A DNA stretch of 64,000 nucleotides from Symsagittifera roscoffensis (GCF_963678635.1 NC_087063.1:8094386-8158385), one strand, 5' to 3'. Shown: positions 43,511 through 57,349, numbered from the stretch's first letter. Notes: a model not told the origin generated them from the letters alone. A program made the numbers and translations.

Positions 43511-44589
43511 CCCTCTCGCTTCCCTGAAGCCACTACTTGCTTTGCCACAAAAACTAAAGTCTTCCCCAATAGAATAACTATAATTTTTTCTTTCGTTAGG
43601 TGAATTGATGCAAAGTTAATTGATCCGAGCTTACCAATTTGAAACTCAAATTGCGTGCGGAGAAAAAATTTCAAAAATAAAGTTTTTTATTATACTTTTT
43701 CAGAATCTCTTTAAATATGTCCTCCATTTTGTAAAAAGAGGGTGATTCGTTAGTAGGTACGAAATTTGCACATTCTGAACCGTTGATTTAGTTCATTACA
43801 GGGGTGGCAATTCGTTTCTAGGTACCAATGGGGGTGGTGGAAAAGTTAAAGGGATCCTTTTTTTCTAACTAAAAGGTAACTCACACGCACACACATCTTA
43901 GGGCTCAATCTGAACAGTCAGAGCTATTGGATTTAAGTATTTGTTTTCCGAAATCTCAAACAGAACAAAAATTGATTTGAAAACTTAAGTGTTATGGGCG
44001 TTAAAAGCAATGTTTATAAAAAGTGTAGGTCTGTATGTCCAAAATGCAGATGGTTACGTAGCAGTGTTTTGACAGTGTGTTCATATTCTTCAGCAGGCTC
44101 CAGATTGTTTTTATGTATAGAAATCTTTTTCGTTATTTAAATTGTTCCCTAAAAATCATCGAGTTATTGAAAAAAAGCTAATTAAAACTCCCGTTCTTAC
44201 AAAAATTGCCGCAGTAAAAGCAAAAAATAATCATTTTCAACAAATTTTCTGTTTGAAATGTAGCAAATCTGAAAGAAAACCCGAGTTTTGAATTTTATTT
44301 ACAGCATCTAATCCATTCCCCCGCCATGTGATTAGTGGAAGTGTCAATGCTGGCGTATAATTGTTCTGGAGAGTTTCAGTAGAATTGGTTTGAACAAAGC
44401 GCATATCTCTGATTAGTTTATTTCCTCCATTTTCTCAGAAATAGTTACGCAAAGTTATTATTTATTTAACTAAAGTTTGGACTCTGCTCGTTAGTAGTTC
44501 TTAATTTTAATTACCGATTGGCTTAGAAAAATTAAAACTTGTCTGTTTTTCTGCTCTTGGACGATTCTATTTTTTTACTGGCCACCGAT

Positions 44590-44800
44590 CTGTACAAAGA
44601 CAACCGCGTATTCATACTTGTCAGTAAGCAGAAAAATACTATATTAACCAATAAGAATCGAGACAAGAAAGAAATGAATAATTAATAACTATTTATTTCG
44701 TAAGTTTGCTTTCTCATCTCGACTCTGATTGGATAGTATAGTATTTGTCTGCTTACTGACTAGTATGATTAAGCAGTTGTCTAAGCACAGACCGCACTCC
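44590..44800. mobile_element. Foldback MITE-like palindrome, family C, copy 2
   Basis: The left arm 'gtcagtaagcag' with 'actatattaaccaataagaa' pairs with the right arm 'tctgattggatagtatag' with 'ctgcttactgac'. The outer right end 'gcacagaccgcactcc' is the complement of 'ggagtgcggtctgt' at the left end of copy 1 (3568). Confidence 0.65.
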
Positions 44801-47175
44801 CTCACAGATGAAGTTATATTTATTCTCCAATTGTATATTGAGAAATCACATTATCGTCTTCAAGTGTCAGATTTATGGGGGAGGGGTCGGTTCTATTTGA
44901 AAAATTCATTGTCAGCCGACCGATCCTACAAAATAAAAATAGACCTTTTTTGACATTTAGCAGTTCAAACTGTGATCAAATACTATTGTTTTTTTTTATA
45001 ATAAAAAAATTTCCGTAAGCGGTAAAATTATCAACTAAGACATTTCAAATTTTTATTTTGAAAAAGCCCATCAGTTAATTGGTCCCGTTGAAACTGAAGT
45101 CGATTTGAATGCTTCACAATATTAATCTTCCATATAGCCTTTTATTTAGCCGAGTCTCATATTCTTAGCTTCATATTTGGCAGATTTTATAATCATGATT
45201 ATTAAAATGATAAGTTCCACATTTTTGTTCCTTTTGAAACTTCACCAAAATTTTGCATTTGGTGCAATTTTTCAATCATTTTTCACCGCTTAATCTGATT
45301 ACAAAAACTGTCAATCAAAAAGGATTTATGTCACGCTTTTACTGAAGCTGATATGATTGTTTCTTTTTTTCTCTTTCATTAAGTTAATGGTTTTTGTTTT
45401 TGTTTTTTTTTTTCTGTTTCGCTGCGTTTATATAATTCTTCCTGATAATTACAAAAGCCACTTTTACTTTTGTTTTATAAACATATATACAAAATCAGTG
45501 CCAATTGATTACATCTTATTTTCCTTTTTGTATAATGTAACGTAAGATACGAAAAAAAATCATTGAAAATGTTTCAAAATTAGCCCTGGCTTTTTGTAAT
45601 AAAATTCCCTCGCTGGTAATTTTGTTTCAAATATCAGGAAACCTTAATGAACATTGAACCATTCTACGCAATCTTACCCGTGTGTTTCTCATACCTAAGG
45701 GGCAAAAACAGTCTTACGTCAAGATTATCCCGAAACCTTCCACGGCGTTTTGAGCAACATAAATAAATGTACACACAACAAAACAATTCATTATTTATTG
45801 TTGCTTGCCCTAACTTAACCTAACGTAGCCCTAATTTTCTGTCAACGTCAAATCGAATTACATTAATTTGGTCCACGAAAGTGAATTCTAACTATAAAAC
45901 AAAAAACTGAATTCCTTTAAGCTCCAATAAAAAACAAGTTTCCAGGTCGAGTTATTACTAGTTACTATTACATTAAAGATAGCAATTAGAGCTCAACAAT
46001 TTTTGCATCAATATTCCAACTTGAAGATACTTTGCTTTGATGGGTTTCTTTTGAATTTTATTGATTTCTTTTACATCATTCAATTTATAACGAGCCGATC
46101 GAATCTTAAAATTTTAGTCGGGCTGATAACAAAATCTTATTCTTCAAGTTCCATAGGTGCAGTCAAAGTCTCGAAAATTGTCAGAGTCTTCATCCCGTAC
46201 CTAGTAAAAGTTTTAATTCAGATCTGAAAGGGTTGTTAAATGTTGAAATTACGCTTATAAGCTTTAAGAATTGGTATTTTAGCTCTAATTTTGGAACTGA
46301 AGTTTTTTATGGTTATTTCAGATCTGAAAAATAAAATAGTTTCAGATCTATATTTCCAATCTAAACCTGTGTTTTTTATGGTTTTTTATGATCTGAATTT
46401 ATCATTGATTCTGACAGAGTTTTTGCTATTTTAGGTCGGAACTAAGCATGAATCAAGAAAGATGGCTTTCTTTCTTGATTTTTTAATAAAAATATGGTTA
46501 CGCTAGTTCTGTACCTTATAGCTTCTTAAGATAATAGCTATTTAAGATGAAGATAGGGAAATACATGAAGTGCATGAAAAATCAAAAGTTTGATAGATCT
46601 TTTAACAATTTTTGAAAACTTTTCAAAACGAAAAAACAAGAAACTTATTTTGAAAAAAATGGTGTGAGTGATTGTTCGGAGTTTTTATCCCCGCTAATTA
46701 ACCGAGAGATAATTGAACAATGCAAAAACAGCAAAAAAAAGCTAATTCATTTATTTGTTCGAGTTGCATTTTTTGTAATTTAAGAAAAAATTTCTCAGAG
46801 CGAATTGATAATTTAAAATTTTGTATTTCGTGGTTACTTCAGATCTAAAAACTTCTAGTTCAGATCCAAATATAAAAAGTAAAATTTTCAAATTTTTGTC
46901 AAAGTTAGTCAAAAAACTTCATATCTGTCTATTAAATTATCTAAGAATGTAAAATTTCAGATCTTTCATACAAAACCTAGGTACGGGTGTGTTACAACTT
47001 ATCGTCTATATCATCTATAACTTTTTTTTCAGAGTTTCTTAAGGCCAATACTTTCCATTCACACAAACTTGAAAGAAATAATTTCAAATTTTCTGTTTTT
47101 TTCTTTCAGTTGTTTTGTTTTCTGGTTTTATCTAGGAAGTTCAGAAACTTGCCTCAGAGACGAAATTCAACGTCT

Positions 47176-47400
47176 GAGTCAGGGGCGGATCTAGGATTTT
47201 CTCGAGGGGGTGCGAAAGCTCTCCTCAGGCAGTAAAAAGATGCTGTTTCGGCCAAAAATTTTTTTTTTGGGGCACGCTCCCCCTCAAATCTAGTATATAT
47301 TGGCGCCAAAGGCGCCCTTAGAAAAATTTTTGGGTCGGTCTGCCAAAAATGGATTTCTTAAAAAGTACCAAAGGGGGGACTCTTTGGGTCGGCAGGGGAG
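47176..47400. mobile_element. MITE family D, copy with intact left terminus
   Basis: It begins 'caggggcggatctaggattt', the best-preserved terminus of the family, and contains 'gcacgctccccctcaaatc' and 'tatattggcgccaaaggcgc'. The right terminus is truncated near 'tcggcagggg'. Confidence 0.65.
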
Positions 47401-48126
47401 CTCTTTTTTGAGCTGTTGATGAGTAGTTCTCAAATGAAATTTCCGATTAATTAGGCAAACAATTTTTTCTAATTTCTATATCTAATCTATTTGTTTTCAA
47501 AATTGAAAAATATAGCTATTGCTTTTGAGCAGTTTATCTACATATTTTTTATCTCGTTTAAAACTTGCTTCTGTAATTTCCGGTATGAGATTTCGCCAAG
47601 TATTTTCTAAATATTTGAGGAGATCAATAAAAGAGCTGGCTATACACAAACAGGAAAAACTGTCGGTAGTCGAAAGCAAAACCTTGATCTTTCTTGTTAA
47701 ATCAATGAAAATCTGTGGGAATCTTGAAAAAAATGAAAGAGCTCAAAAAAACACAATTTTTGAAGAAATTTATTGAAATTTGCATTCCAGAACCACAAGG
47801 GGGGAGCATTTTATCAGCCAATGCTGGAAAAAGTTAAAAAGATGCTGTGATTTATTTTTTTCAAGGTAAAAAAACTTCGTTGAAGCAACCCTCTTTTGCA
47901 AATTTTCTGAAAAAGTGTACTTAGCTCAGTAATTTCTTTGAAAATTAAAACTATCATTTCTATAGAGTTGTCTAACCCATAAAATCACATTCCCAGATAG
48001 CCGAAAATAAGGATAAAAATAGTTTGACACGAATAATGATTACACATAAATAGTGATCAGGCCCATTCCGACCTGTAAGGGCTTGAACCGAATACTCATC
48101 GACGCGAAAAGAATGATCAAGCCCAC

Positions 48127-48536
48127 TGGAACCTGATCTAAACTACATTTTATGATTGGATAAATTAGATATTTTACCACTGTAAAGTATTTAATATTAA
48201 CCAATCATGATCCATCTAACTAACAACCCACTTATTTGTAAGTGCTGAAATTACTTGTAATTTCAGCACCAGAGAGATTTGAATTTAACTTAGAATTTAG
48301 TTGCGTCTCCAAAAGAACATCAGCAGCCGCAATAAACCAGTATACCCTAGATCTATTGAGCCTAGCAGAGACTAGTTAAACAACCTGAGACTAGATAGTA
48401 TAAGAGTAAGATTAGGATCGGTATTAGACTAAGAAGTTGCACGAATCTATCCGGCCGAAAATAAGATAGCGTGACGAGCAGACGATGTACCCTATCCGAA
48501 ATTACTCTATGAGTTAACCACATCGGTCCTAATTCA
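48127..48536 (+). repeat. 5' LTR of copy 2
   Basis: 410 bp, TGGAACCTG...TTCA. About 13 of 410 positions differ from the 5' LTR of copy 1, several clustered at its 3' end. AATAAA is at 48331-48336 and the palindrome at 48242-48269. Confidence 0.93.
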
Positions 48537-49770
48537 TCTCGAACAAGACCTTAATAGCTTAGAATTAACCAAAAATAGATTAGAATTTAGACAAAACATT
48601 TTTAAAATGTTACACGACGATAATTTAATCGAAATGTCTCTACGACTCAAAAGATCAAAGCCAATATTCCGAACGATAAGAGAACTACCCGGAATTGGAA
48701 GAAAACCTCGAACCAGAGACGACATACGACAAAGTAGAAACTTACCAAATAGTTACATGATAGTACGGCAAAAGCCAACACATACTTTTATATTTAGAAT
48801 TTTATTAGCAATGAATTTAGATTTTCATTTGCAAACATAAAATCTTGAAGTCAATCTTCATAATCATCACAGGCGCTAAACAAAACTATTAATATACAAT
48901 AACGATTGATAAAAAGATCTCAGATCGTTTTCCTAAAATTCTGCAGTATTATATAAAACATGTTTGGAAAATATTTATTGAAAATCAAAATAAAAATTAG
49001 TAGCATGACAATAAACTGTTAGTAATCATAAAATCATCAGTTGTCCCAGCTTCATCACCTAAAACATAACAGCAATCATAAGCTCACTAACATCATAAAA
49101 ACACTAAATTTTTTCTTAAATAAATTTAAACCATTTTAAACTTAAACTCACTTAATCTTAAAATCAGATCATCAAGGCTTATCCTTGGATCTTAATTAGT
49201 TTTCTATTTAATTAAATTTACAAAACCTGATCATCAAGGCCTATCCTTGGATCAAAAACAACAATTTCGTTCTCCCTCACCCACTTAGCTAGTGTCTAAC
49301 GACCTCAAACGTCGATTCGCTATCCAACCCTTTCAAAAAACCCAAGACTAATAGAAATTTTTGAACAAAACTAATCATTCAAATTAGGATAAACAGTGAA
49401 GAACTTCGGTTATTCATCCTTCACTTGAACCCTCCTCTTATCAAGACCCAGGATAAATCTTAGACTTAGTAAGTTTAAAATAGTATCTAACGAACTACTC
49501 GCGTTCTAATTATACCTGAACCTTGTGGATCGATTTACTATTCTCCAACCCTTGAACACAATCACTACCCTTAAGTAAGATTAAGTAAGTTAACACCTTA
49601 ACTTATACTAGCCACGAGAAAGTAAAAATCATTCTTCGGAATCGATATACTTTTCTCTCCAACCCTGAACAAATAGACCCAGGTTAAGCTAACTAAAAAA
49701 TCGTAAGGACTAACAATTTAAGAAAATAGAAATCATCTAACAACTTTTTGAAACCGTCATCCTAAACCTT
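48537..49770 (+). other. 5' leader of copy 2, lacking the primer binding site
   Basis: Directly after the LTR the sequence reads TCTCGAACAAGACC. Copy 1 has 17 extra bases, the PBS, between the two TC dinucleotides. The rest is collinear with the copy 1 leader, including the 'gatcatcaaggc' pair (about 49170 and 49230) and GTAAGA/GTAAGT sites near 49577-49590. A 77-codon frame at 48607-48840 matches the doubtful leader ORF. Confidence 0.7.
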
Positions 49771-49881
49771 ATGTCATTTAAAAATCTAGGAAACAAACAA
49801 ACAATCGTTTTACACAACTGTGAAATAGACAACAAAAAATACGACCTTGTAATCACACCTCATACACAAACAGCAATATAA
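49771..49881 (+). pseudogene. ORF0 remnant (36 codons) in copy 2
   Basis: Same start as the 155 aa ORF0 of copy 1 (MSFKNLGNKQTIVLHNCEID). An internal deletion of about 240 bases removes the basic middle, and the frame stops at TAA 49879-49881. The C-terminal coding sequence persists out of frame (about 49882-49980). Confidence 0.65.
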
Positions 49882-49977
49882 AAAAGCAATATAAACACAA
49901 ACCAGTACACTTATATAACTGGAATCAACCAATTAGACACATTGATAATTACCTATTAACAGTAATTAAACGAAAAA

Positions 49978-51252
49978 ATGAGCCAAACACACACTCCAAG
50001 TGAAGATAGTCCAGATGATGACGATATCTTCCCCTTCCTCGTAGATGCACTCAATGATAGAGGACAGCATATACTTTGCAAGAATTTACTACTAAATTTA
50101 TTTGAACCCGGAATCAGCCCATGTAAAGCAGAGTTCCCAGATGTAAAGATCAAAAGACAAATTACTGATCACTATCTGAAAGATATATGTAATTTGACAC
50201 AACAATACGGAATCTACACCATAGACTTCAGCTCACCAAACCCGAATCACCGCAAATATGTAATTCAAACAGACGACCTTGATTTAGAATTTTCAAAAGT
50301 ATTCTCAGAATACATAAAAAGCATACAATATCATAACTCACAAAGAGCAAACTCCATATTCACTAAAGAAGTTTTTGCCATAATATATAGTTATATCTCA
50401 ATATTAGAAAACGAAATTCCAATCCCATGTGTCTCACCGACAGAGACATCTAAACATATAAGGGTACGACATGAAATCACACTATTTTCAACTTTTCTAC
50501 ATATAATTAAAGAAAATTTCACTAAAGACGATGTTTCACAACATACAAAACATGACTTACAAAAATTTTTGGCATGGTTTATAATAGATTATTTCACACA
50601 TAATATAGATTTAATTTCACAAGCAAGAAAAAATTTCAGACCTCAAAATTCAAACAATGATACCGCCATCACAGAACAGTCAGACTACGTTTGGGACCCC
50701 GAATGGTCTCATTATGCATTTATAAATATCCCACAATCAATTGCAAGTCAAGCAATAAGTACTATATCTTATACAAGAGATTATGTAAGAGTAATACCAT
50801 TATCCATTGATGCAACACCATTAAACTACAAGACATTTTTACCTGATACGCGAAATAACAGTTTAAATTCGACCGTCATTCACAATGAAAACCTTAATGG
50901 AACTAGGAATCTCACTCAACAAGATATTCAAACACCATCACACTTCATAAATGAAGAAATTGTCCAAACAACAACTACACAACAAAGTATTTCACCAATA
51001 CGTCCAAATTTAACAACACCAAGAAATACAAACAGTTCACTAGCACAGGTAACCTTACAATCAACCGTTAAACCTTCGGTTGCTCCAAAATATTCACAAA
51101 TGGATTATCAAACATATAGACCCATGACAATACCGTCAAAAACACGCAGAACGTTCACAAGAAACAATTTTGCAGAACACAATTATAATTACACACATTC
51201 ATCAAAAACAAACTATCCCCCCCCCCCCGAAAAAATAATAATAATCAGATAA
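49978..51252 (+). CDS. ORF1 of copy 2 (424 aa), unknown function
   Basis: Intact full-length homologue of ORF1 in copy 1. The tail differs: the homopolymer is C12-G-A6 rather than C6A6, so the frame runs through PPPPEK and five further codons to stop at 51252 instead of ending at PPKK. Conservation of a 400-codon frame in a copy otherwise full of stops could mean recent decay or selection. A synonymous/replacement count would tell. Confidence 0.75.
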   Translation: MSQTHTPSEDSPDDDDIFPFLVDALNDRGQHILCKNLLLNLFEPGISPCKAEFPDVKIKRQITDHYLKDICNLTQQYGIYTIDFSSPNPNHRKYVIQTDDLDLEFSKVFSEYIKSIQYHNSQRANSIFTKEVFAIIYSYISILENEIPIPCVSPTETSKHIRVRHEITLFSTFLHIIKENFTKDDVSQHTKHDLQKFLAWFIIDYFTHNIDLISQARKNFRPQNSNNDTAITEQSDYVWDPEWSHYAFINIPQSIASQAISTISYTRDYVRVIPLSIDATPLNYKTFLPDTRNNSLNSTVIHNENLNGTRNLTQQDIQTPSHFINEEIVQTTTTQQSISPIRPNLTTPRNTNSSLAQVTLQSTVKPSVAPKYSQMDYQTYRPMTIPSKTRRTFTRNNFAEHNYNYTHSSKTNYPPPPEKIIIIR

Positions 51253-51275
51253 GATCTCGATATTGGGATAACCCA

Positions 51276-54200
51276 ATGACAACAACCAATTCAGTAAATT
51301 TTCAAACTAATTCACATCCTCCACAGGATCGTAGTGAAAATTACCCATTCTTTCAACAGAATAAAAATAAAAAGCAAGCATCTCATCAAACGGATTATTT
51401 ATCCTCTGATGATGATTATTTACAACCAGATATATTTGCACCATACACTCAAGAATATCGTGTACAAGGAGTGCAGAAACCGTATACATATCATAGAATT
51501 TTTCCCCCACACCCAACAGATACACAAAATCAACAACCAATTCAAATGCAAAACCCAATTAATACACAATCTTTTCAACCAATTCAGCCACAAAACCCAA
51601 TGATTACACACTCGTATCAACCAACACTAATGCAAAATGAAATACCACTTCCATATTACCTTCAACAACACGAAATAACAAAGAATCAACTCTCAAATTT
51701 CTCACAAATGCCAAATGCCGCAGAATCATTACAAATGACAATGAATCCATACCTTATGGGTGGATCATCAATAACATCAAACAAACCATTAATGGTATTC
51801 ACAGGAACAGACCCTGAATATTCTGTAGAAGATCATTTAAATGCAGTAACAGCAAATTTAATTTTAAATATAGGACCTGAACCAATTAATACGCCACTAC
51901 ATCAAAATTGGATACATCGACGCACAGCGTTGATACAGACAACTTTAGACGGCGCAGCCCAAAAATGGTTTTCAGTATTGCCTATAGATATAAAATCAAA
52001 TTGGAAAAGATTTACACAAGAATTTTCAAAAATGTTTGACTCCGAAAGAAACAAACAACAACAAAAAGTTTTATGTAATGAAATTCGCAGATTACCAAAT
52101 GAAACCATCAAGCAATGAGCAGTACGTATCGAAACACTAGTTCGAAAAGCATATTCGTTAAATACACACGACTATAAAAACACAAAAATGACAGAAATCT
52201 TAATGATGACCTTAACACCTCAATTAAGGAAAATAGCAATGAAAAAGAGAGCATCCCATCCCTCCTCAATTCGAGAGCCCGATTTAGATTTTCGAAAACT
52301 AGTAGACAAACTAGAGCAAGCGGAAATCACAATGAAACTTGAAGAAACAGAAAATCTGAAATTACAATATGTTAACCGAATTGAAACAAATACCACAAAT
52401 ATCAATAACATACAGGATTCAGATACAGACCTCGTTGAAAAAATCACTGAAATACTCAATATTTATGAAAAACACCCAAACTTTAAAGGCAAACCATCTT
52501 TCAAAAAATGGTGTAATTATTGCCGACGATACGGACATAGTATTTCTGAATGTAGACAAAAACAACAGGACAATCAAAACAAACCTCAAAAATATAAAGA
52601 ACCGAATAAATCATTCTATCAGTACATGAAAAAAGATCAAAATCTACCGAACAAAAGTGTATACAGCAACAACAGTTCAGGAAAACCACTTCCGAACAAT
52701 ACCAATTACACGAGAACTCAATCACCATATAACTCAAGTTATAGAGGAAGATCACCAGAACGAAGAAATACACAAAATTCATCACAAAATCATTATAATA
52801 GACCAAATAGTCGAAATCACTACTCCAGATCAAATTCGAATACAACACAATTTGTTTCTAGATCTAATTCCAAACCAAGAAATAATTACTATCCAAACAA
52901 TCAATCACACAATAGAAATAGAAACTACTCCAATAATAGAAATAGAAGTTATTCAAACAACCGAAATCAGAATTATCCGAAAAATCGATCAAGGAATAAC
53001 TCATATAACAGATCAAACTATAACAGATCAAACTATAACAGATCAAACAATAATTATCAAAACAGATCACGAAATAATTCACAAAATCGACATTCAAGTT
53101 ATAATAATCGTTATAGAAATTATTCCCAATCACCACACAGGAATAATAACCATTATAATAATTATAATAATCGCCACAGAAGTAGTACACCTAAACATCA
53201 AAGAAATATTAATCAAGTACAATCAAATCCAGAAACAACATCAGACCCCCCAGGTATTGATGACACAGGAAATAACGAGCTACAACTAAATCAAATAAAC
53301 TGTGAATCATCAGATTCAGAAAGTGATACAGAAAACACTATCTCCATAAATATGATAGCAGTCGAAAATGACTACGAACCTATTATATATGAACAACCTT
53401 TTTCATCACATATATATGAAAATCATTTAGAACTCCTTCACAATTATTATATTGAACCCATCCATTCCACACAAACAGCACAAGAAACTAACGAAATCAA
53501 CACTACAAATCAATCCAATGAAAATAATAAAACAAAATGCTTGAATACAAATCACATCTATCAAAATATACAAAAAGAACAACCCAAAGAAAAAATTTGG
53601 ACAATACCATTTCTTTTAGAAAGTCCAAGAAACAAAGAATTTCAACCACCAGATCTTGAAATTGATTTTTTAATTGATTCAGGAGCAGAATCAAACATAA
53701 TAAACATTCCCACATGGAATGAGATAAAATCATTACACCCAAAAATAACGCCTCTTGAAACATCTAGTAAACTAGCAACAGCACAAGGATCAACATTGGT
53801 AAACTATGGAAAAATCCAATTATTTCTTCTCCCCACAAGAACAATAGAGCAAAATAAAATTTTAAATAAAAAACCATTTAAACAAATATTCCATATCACG
53901 GATATTAAACACAATATTATTGGAATACCATTTATCTCTAAATATATACCAACAACCAACATTTTGAATAGTAAAATACTAATCAAAGATAAATACACAA
54001 AAACAAAAGACACATCCCTAACATTTTTTCAAAGATTAAATAAACAACCACCATTCTTTTCAAAATTTTATCCGATATATAATCAACAAAGAAAACACCT
54101 GAAACCACTATCAGGAAACATATATAATTTTTCAATAAAACAAGATCACCAATATGATAAAAAACAAAATAAACAGCAACTCTATATGTCAGATTTTGAA

Positions 54201-54413
54201 TTCAAACCTATCCATAAGTTTTTCAAAATCACAATTTCATCCATAAAATATTTGAAAAACTCGAATTCAGATATTATTTCTCTACATGTATACAACAATA
54301 CACCCTATCAAGTAACATTACCTTTAGGACTTTTGGGCTATTGCGAAACCAACGCTACGATATCACCAATACACGAAAAAGCATACCGCGTAAATAATAT
54401 ACTCCAATTATGA
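51276..54413 (+). pseudogene. gag-pol: gag (capsid, CCHC) and protease of copy 2, two in-frame stops
   Basis: One continuous frame from ATG 51276, interrupted by TGA at 52116-52118 after the capsid segment NETIKQ and ended by TGA at 54411-54413. Both lie where copy 1 has TTA (Leu). The CCHC knuckle (CNYCRRYGHSISEC) is at about 52507-52548. The Arg/Asn/Ser tail has a different repeat count from copy 1: a tripled NYNRS motif near 53010-53050 and other in-frame losses. The protease FLIDSGAESNII is at about 53668. Confidence 0.88.
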
Positions 54414-54788
54414 GATATTTGTCAATCCACAATTCTTAATGAAGAATTATCCATAAATAATATAATAAGTAATGAAAAAAAAAATACAGATTATTTCACA
54501 AAAACCCCATATTTCAAAGCTACATTCAACATAAATAACTATACAGAGAATCAACAGAAATTTTTAACAATGTTTAACTTCCAACATTCACAAATAACAC
54601 AAGACGAATTTGATAAATTAGCCAAACAGCTAATAAAATATTCATCAGTCTATGCAACATCTAAATTTGATGTTGGCAAAATCAGCTCATCACTACATCT
54701 CCCATTAAAACCTGACGCAGTTTTCAAAAAACAAAGAGCAAGTAAAGTACCAATTCACTTACATGATAAAGTAAACTCGATATTTTAG
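54414..54788 (+). pseudogene. pol: Linker and start of RT, copy 2
   Basis: Same frame as gag-protease after the TGA, containing FKKQRASKVPIHLHDKV. It ends at 54788 because seven bases present in copy 1 are missing after GATAAAGTAAAC, shifting the frame. Confidence 0.8.
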
Positions 54789-54936
54789 AACAATACAATA
54801 TTATCTCACCGGTAAACAAAGAAGAACAACCAAAAGGTAGCACATTTATTAACCCTGTTATCATCCTAGCAAAAGGAGAATCATTAAAAATAGTTCTAGA
54901 CGCCAGATACCTTAATTCACTAATAGACGAATCAAA

Positions 54937-55908
54937 ATGCAATTGGCCTATTTAACAAAAATAAATGGAAAATACTTTACAACCGCAGATATGAATAGTG
55001 CATACAATCAAATGCCACTAGATGAACAATCGCGACGCTTAACACAATTTGTTATTGGAAATCAGCAATATGAATTCAACCGCCTATTCTATGGAATATC
55101 CATAGGACCAGCAGCATTTTCAGCTTTTATGAGCAAAATTTTTCGACCACTAATACTCAAGAAAAACGCAATCACCTATTTAGACGATGTTTTTATGCAA
55201 TCACAGACAAAAGAAGAAATGTTCAATGTTTTAGAACACTATCACAAAATACTTCAGAACGAAAATCTGAAGGCCGCCCCCGATAAATCACACTTCTTTT
55301 TAACACGAGTTAAATTCTTAGGACATAATATAGAAAGAAAAACAATCACTCCATTAAAATCACGCATTGATGCTATTCAAAAGCTCCAACCACCAACAAA
55401 CAAAAAGAAAATCCAAGAATTCCTTGGAATGTTAAATTTTTTAAGCAAATATGTCTATAAAATGCAATTATACCTAAGACCATTCTATTATATACTTAGA
55501 CAACAAAATAATTTGGAATGGAACACAGAACATCAAGCACGATTTGAAGAAATTAAAAAACTCCTAACTGAACAAATTTCGAATACAATTCCAGATACAA
55601 ATCAACCATTCTATGCAATGTGCGATGCTTCAAATTTTGGCATCGGCGCAGCATTATTACAATCACACAATGGCACAAACAAAATGAATCTTATATCAGC
55701 AAATTCTCGATTATTCACTCAAGCAGAGCTACGACTCTCAACTCTAATGAGAGAATGTACAGCCATTATATATACACTTACAGAATATGAATTTCTGATA
55801 CTTGGATCAAAACACATCCAACAGTTCTATTCACAGATCACAAACCAATCATTTTTCTCTTTACACAAAAATCTAATCCAAATCACCGAGTTTATAGATT
55901 TCAACTAA
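54937..55908 (+). pseudogene. pol: RT core, YLDD, connection and first half of RNase H, copy 2
   Basis: It begins near a deletion of about 19 bases that removed part of the segment before KINGKYFTTADMNSAYNQM. Then RLFYGISIGPAAFSAFMSKIF, ITYLDDVFMQ (active site), VKFLGHNIERK, IQEFLGMLNFLSKYV, and RNase H residues MCDASNFGIGAAL and MRECTAI. It ends because two extra bases near 55820 shift the frame before the FTDHKP motif. The RT palm is intact in this stretch, unlike in copy 1. Confidence 0.88.
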
Positions 55909-55913
55909 CTCTA

Positions 55914-56981
55914 ATGAAATTCCCAAACTTACATATAGTTTGGACAGCAGGAAAGAATCTTGCATTACCAGACACTTTAAGTCGAAATACACCACCTGAA
56001 TTACTTACACGTAAAACTACAGTAGAAATACCCAAAAATATAAAATTCTACCTTGCAGAAAACGAAACATCACCCCGACTAGAATGCAAATATGCAGTAA
56101 AAACTGACGTTGAACAATCACAGATAAACAATCTACAACACTTCCCACTTTATTTAGATTGCCAAAATAACCACTACGAAGTTGATCTACTAGGAACATC
56201 AACTTTCAAACCAACTCCATACTCACAATGGATAAAAAATAACACCCAACAAAAAAGAGTAAAACAACACCCGCATAAAAAAGACCTTTTTCCATTAATT
56301 GAAAAAGAAAATCTAACTGATAAAATAAATTTATCAGGACCACAAACAAACGATTCAAAATACACAATAAATCAAGTTTTTGACCTCCATGACCCACTTG
56401 ATACAATTCCTTTATCTAAATTAGAAATAGAAATCATTTTTCTCCCCCCAACAGATAAAATTACAATTAATACTCTGAAACAATATCAAAATCTTGACCC
56501 AGTAATTAGACAACTAAAATCATGGCACAAATATAAAACTAAACCCGTCAAGGCAGATACAACTATTTTAGGAAATAAAACACTCCTCCGATATTTTCGA
56601 AAATTCAATAATACAACAATTAACGAAAACACAGACCTTCTAGAATACCAATTAAATGAATCTATAGTTCCCTGTCTCCCTCTGAGTATGATTCTTATAG
56701 CTTTTAATATTTCACATACACAAAACATTAAAGGACACTCTGGATCAGAGAAAACATATTCAAATTTCATACAAAACTTTTATTTTCCAAATGCACCAAT
56801 TTGGATAAAAGTACTATGCAATGATTGTATAGTATGTCAGTTAAATAAACCTTATCCAAATCAAAAACAAATAGCACAAAAACAAGATTTTAAAGGACAA
56901 AGTTTGATAACCACCGTATTTCATTTGATACAAAAGGACCAATTTCACCCTCATCCGAAGGAAACTCCTACATTATGGTAA
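55914..56981 (+). pseudogene. pol: RNase H end and integrase zinc domain, copy 2
   Basis: It starts within LILMKFPNLHIVWTAGKNL-type RNase H sequence, with LPDTLSR holding the last catalytic Asp. It runs through the linker to the HHCC domain (IKGHSGSEKTYSNFIQNFYF and LCNDCIVCQL). It loses frame after KGQSL, where five bases of copy 1 are missing, so the first integrase Asp block is out of frame. Confidence 0.85.
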
Positions 56982-57349
56982 TTGTTGACGCGTTTACACA
57001 TTATGTAGCACTTAACCCAGTACCACATTGTAACGCTTATTACGCTTACACAACACTCTATGAACACTGGATAGCCAAATTCGGACTACCAGAAATTTTA
57101 GTTACAGATAACGGTACAGAATTCATAAATAATGAAATCATCACACTATGCCATTTATATAACATCAAACACAAACCACGTACATCTCACGCACCTTGGA
57201 CAAACGGCTTAGTCGAAGGTATGAACCGTTCACTACAAGAATATCTTAGATGTATCATCAATGGAAATGATACAAGATACACCGAATGGTCAGCAGATGT
57301 AAAACTATTTCCCTTAGCATATAATTCACAAATCACGACAACTCTATGA
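56975..57349 (+). pseudogene. pol: Integrase catalytic core, copy 2
   Basis: MVIVDAFTHYVALNPV, LVTDNGTEFINNEI and NGLVEGMNRSLQEYL carry the core and the second and third catalytic residues. It ends at TGA 57347-57349, where copy 1 has GGA (TTTLGMSPYEM). Confidence 0.87.

Larger units (their letters stand above)
38693..48126. other. Non-coding region between host exon and retroelement copy 2
   Basis: 9.4 kb of AT-rich DNA with repeats noted separately. Around 46220-46980 the motif 'ttcagatct' recurs at least six times. Short ORFs here show no family resemblance and I support none. Confidence 0.5.
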
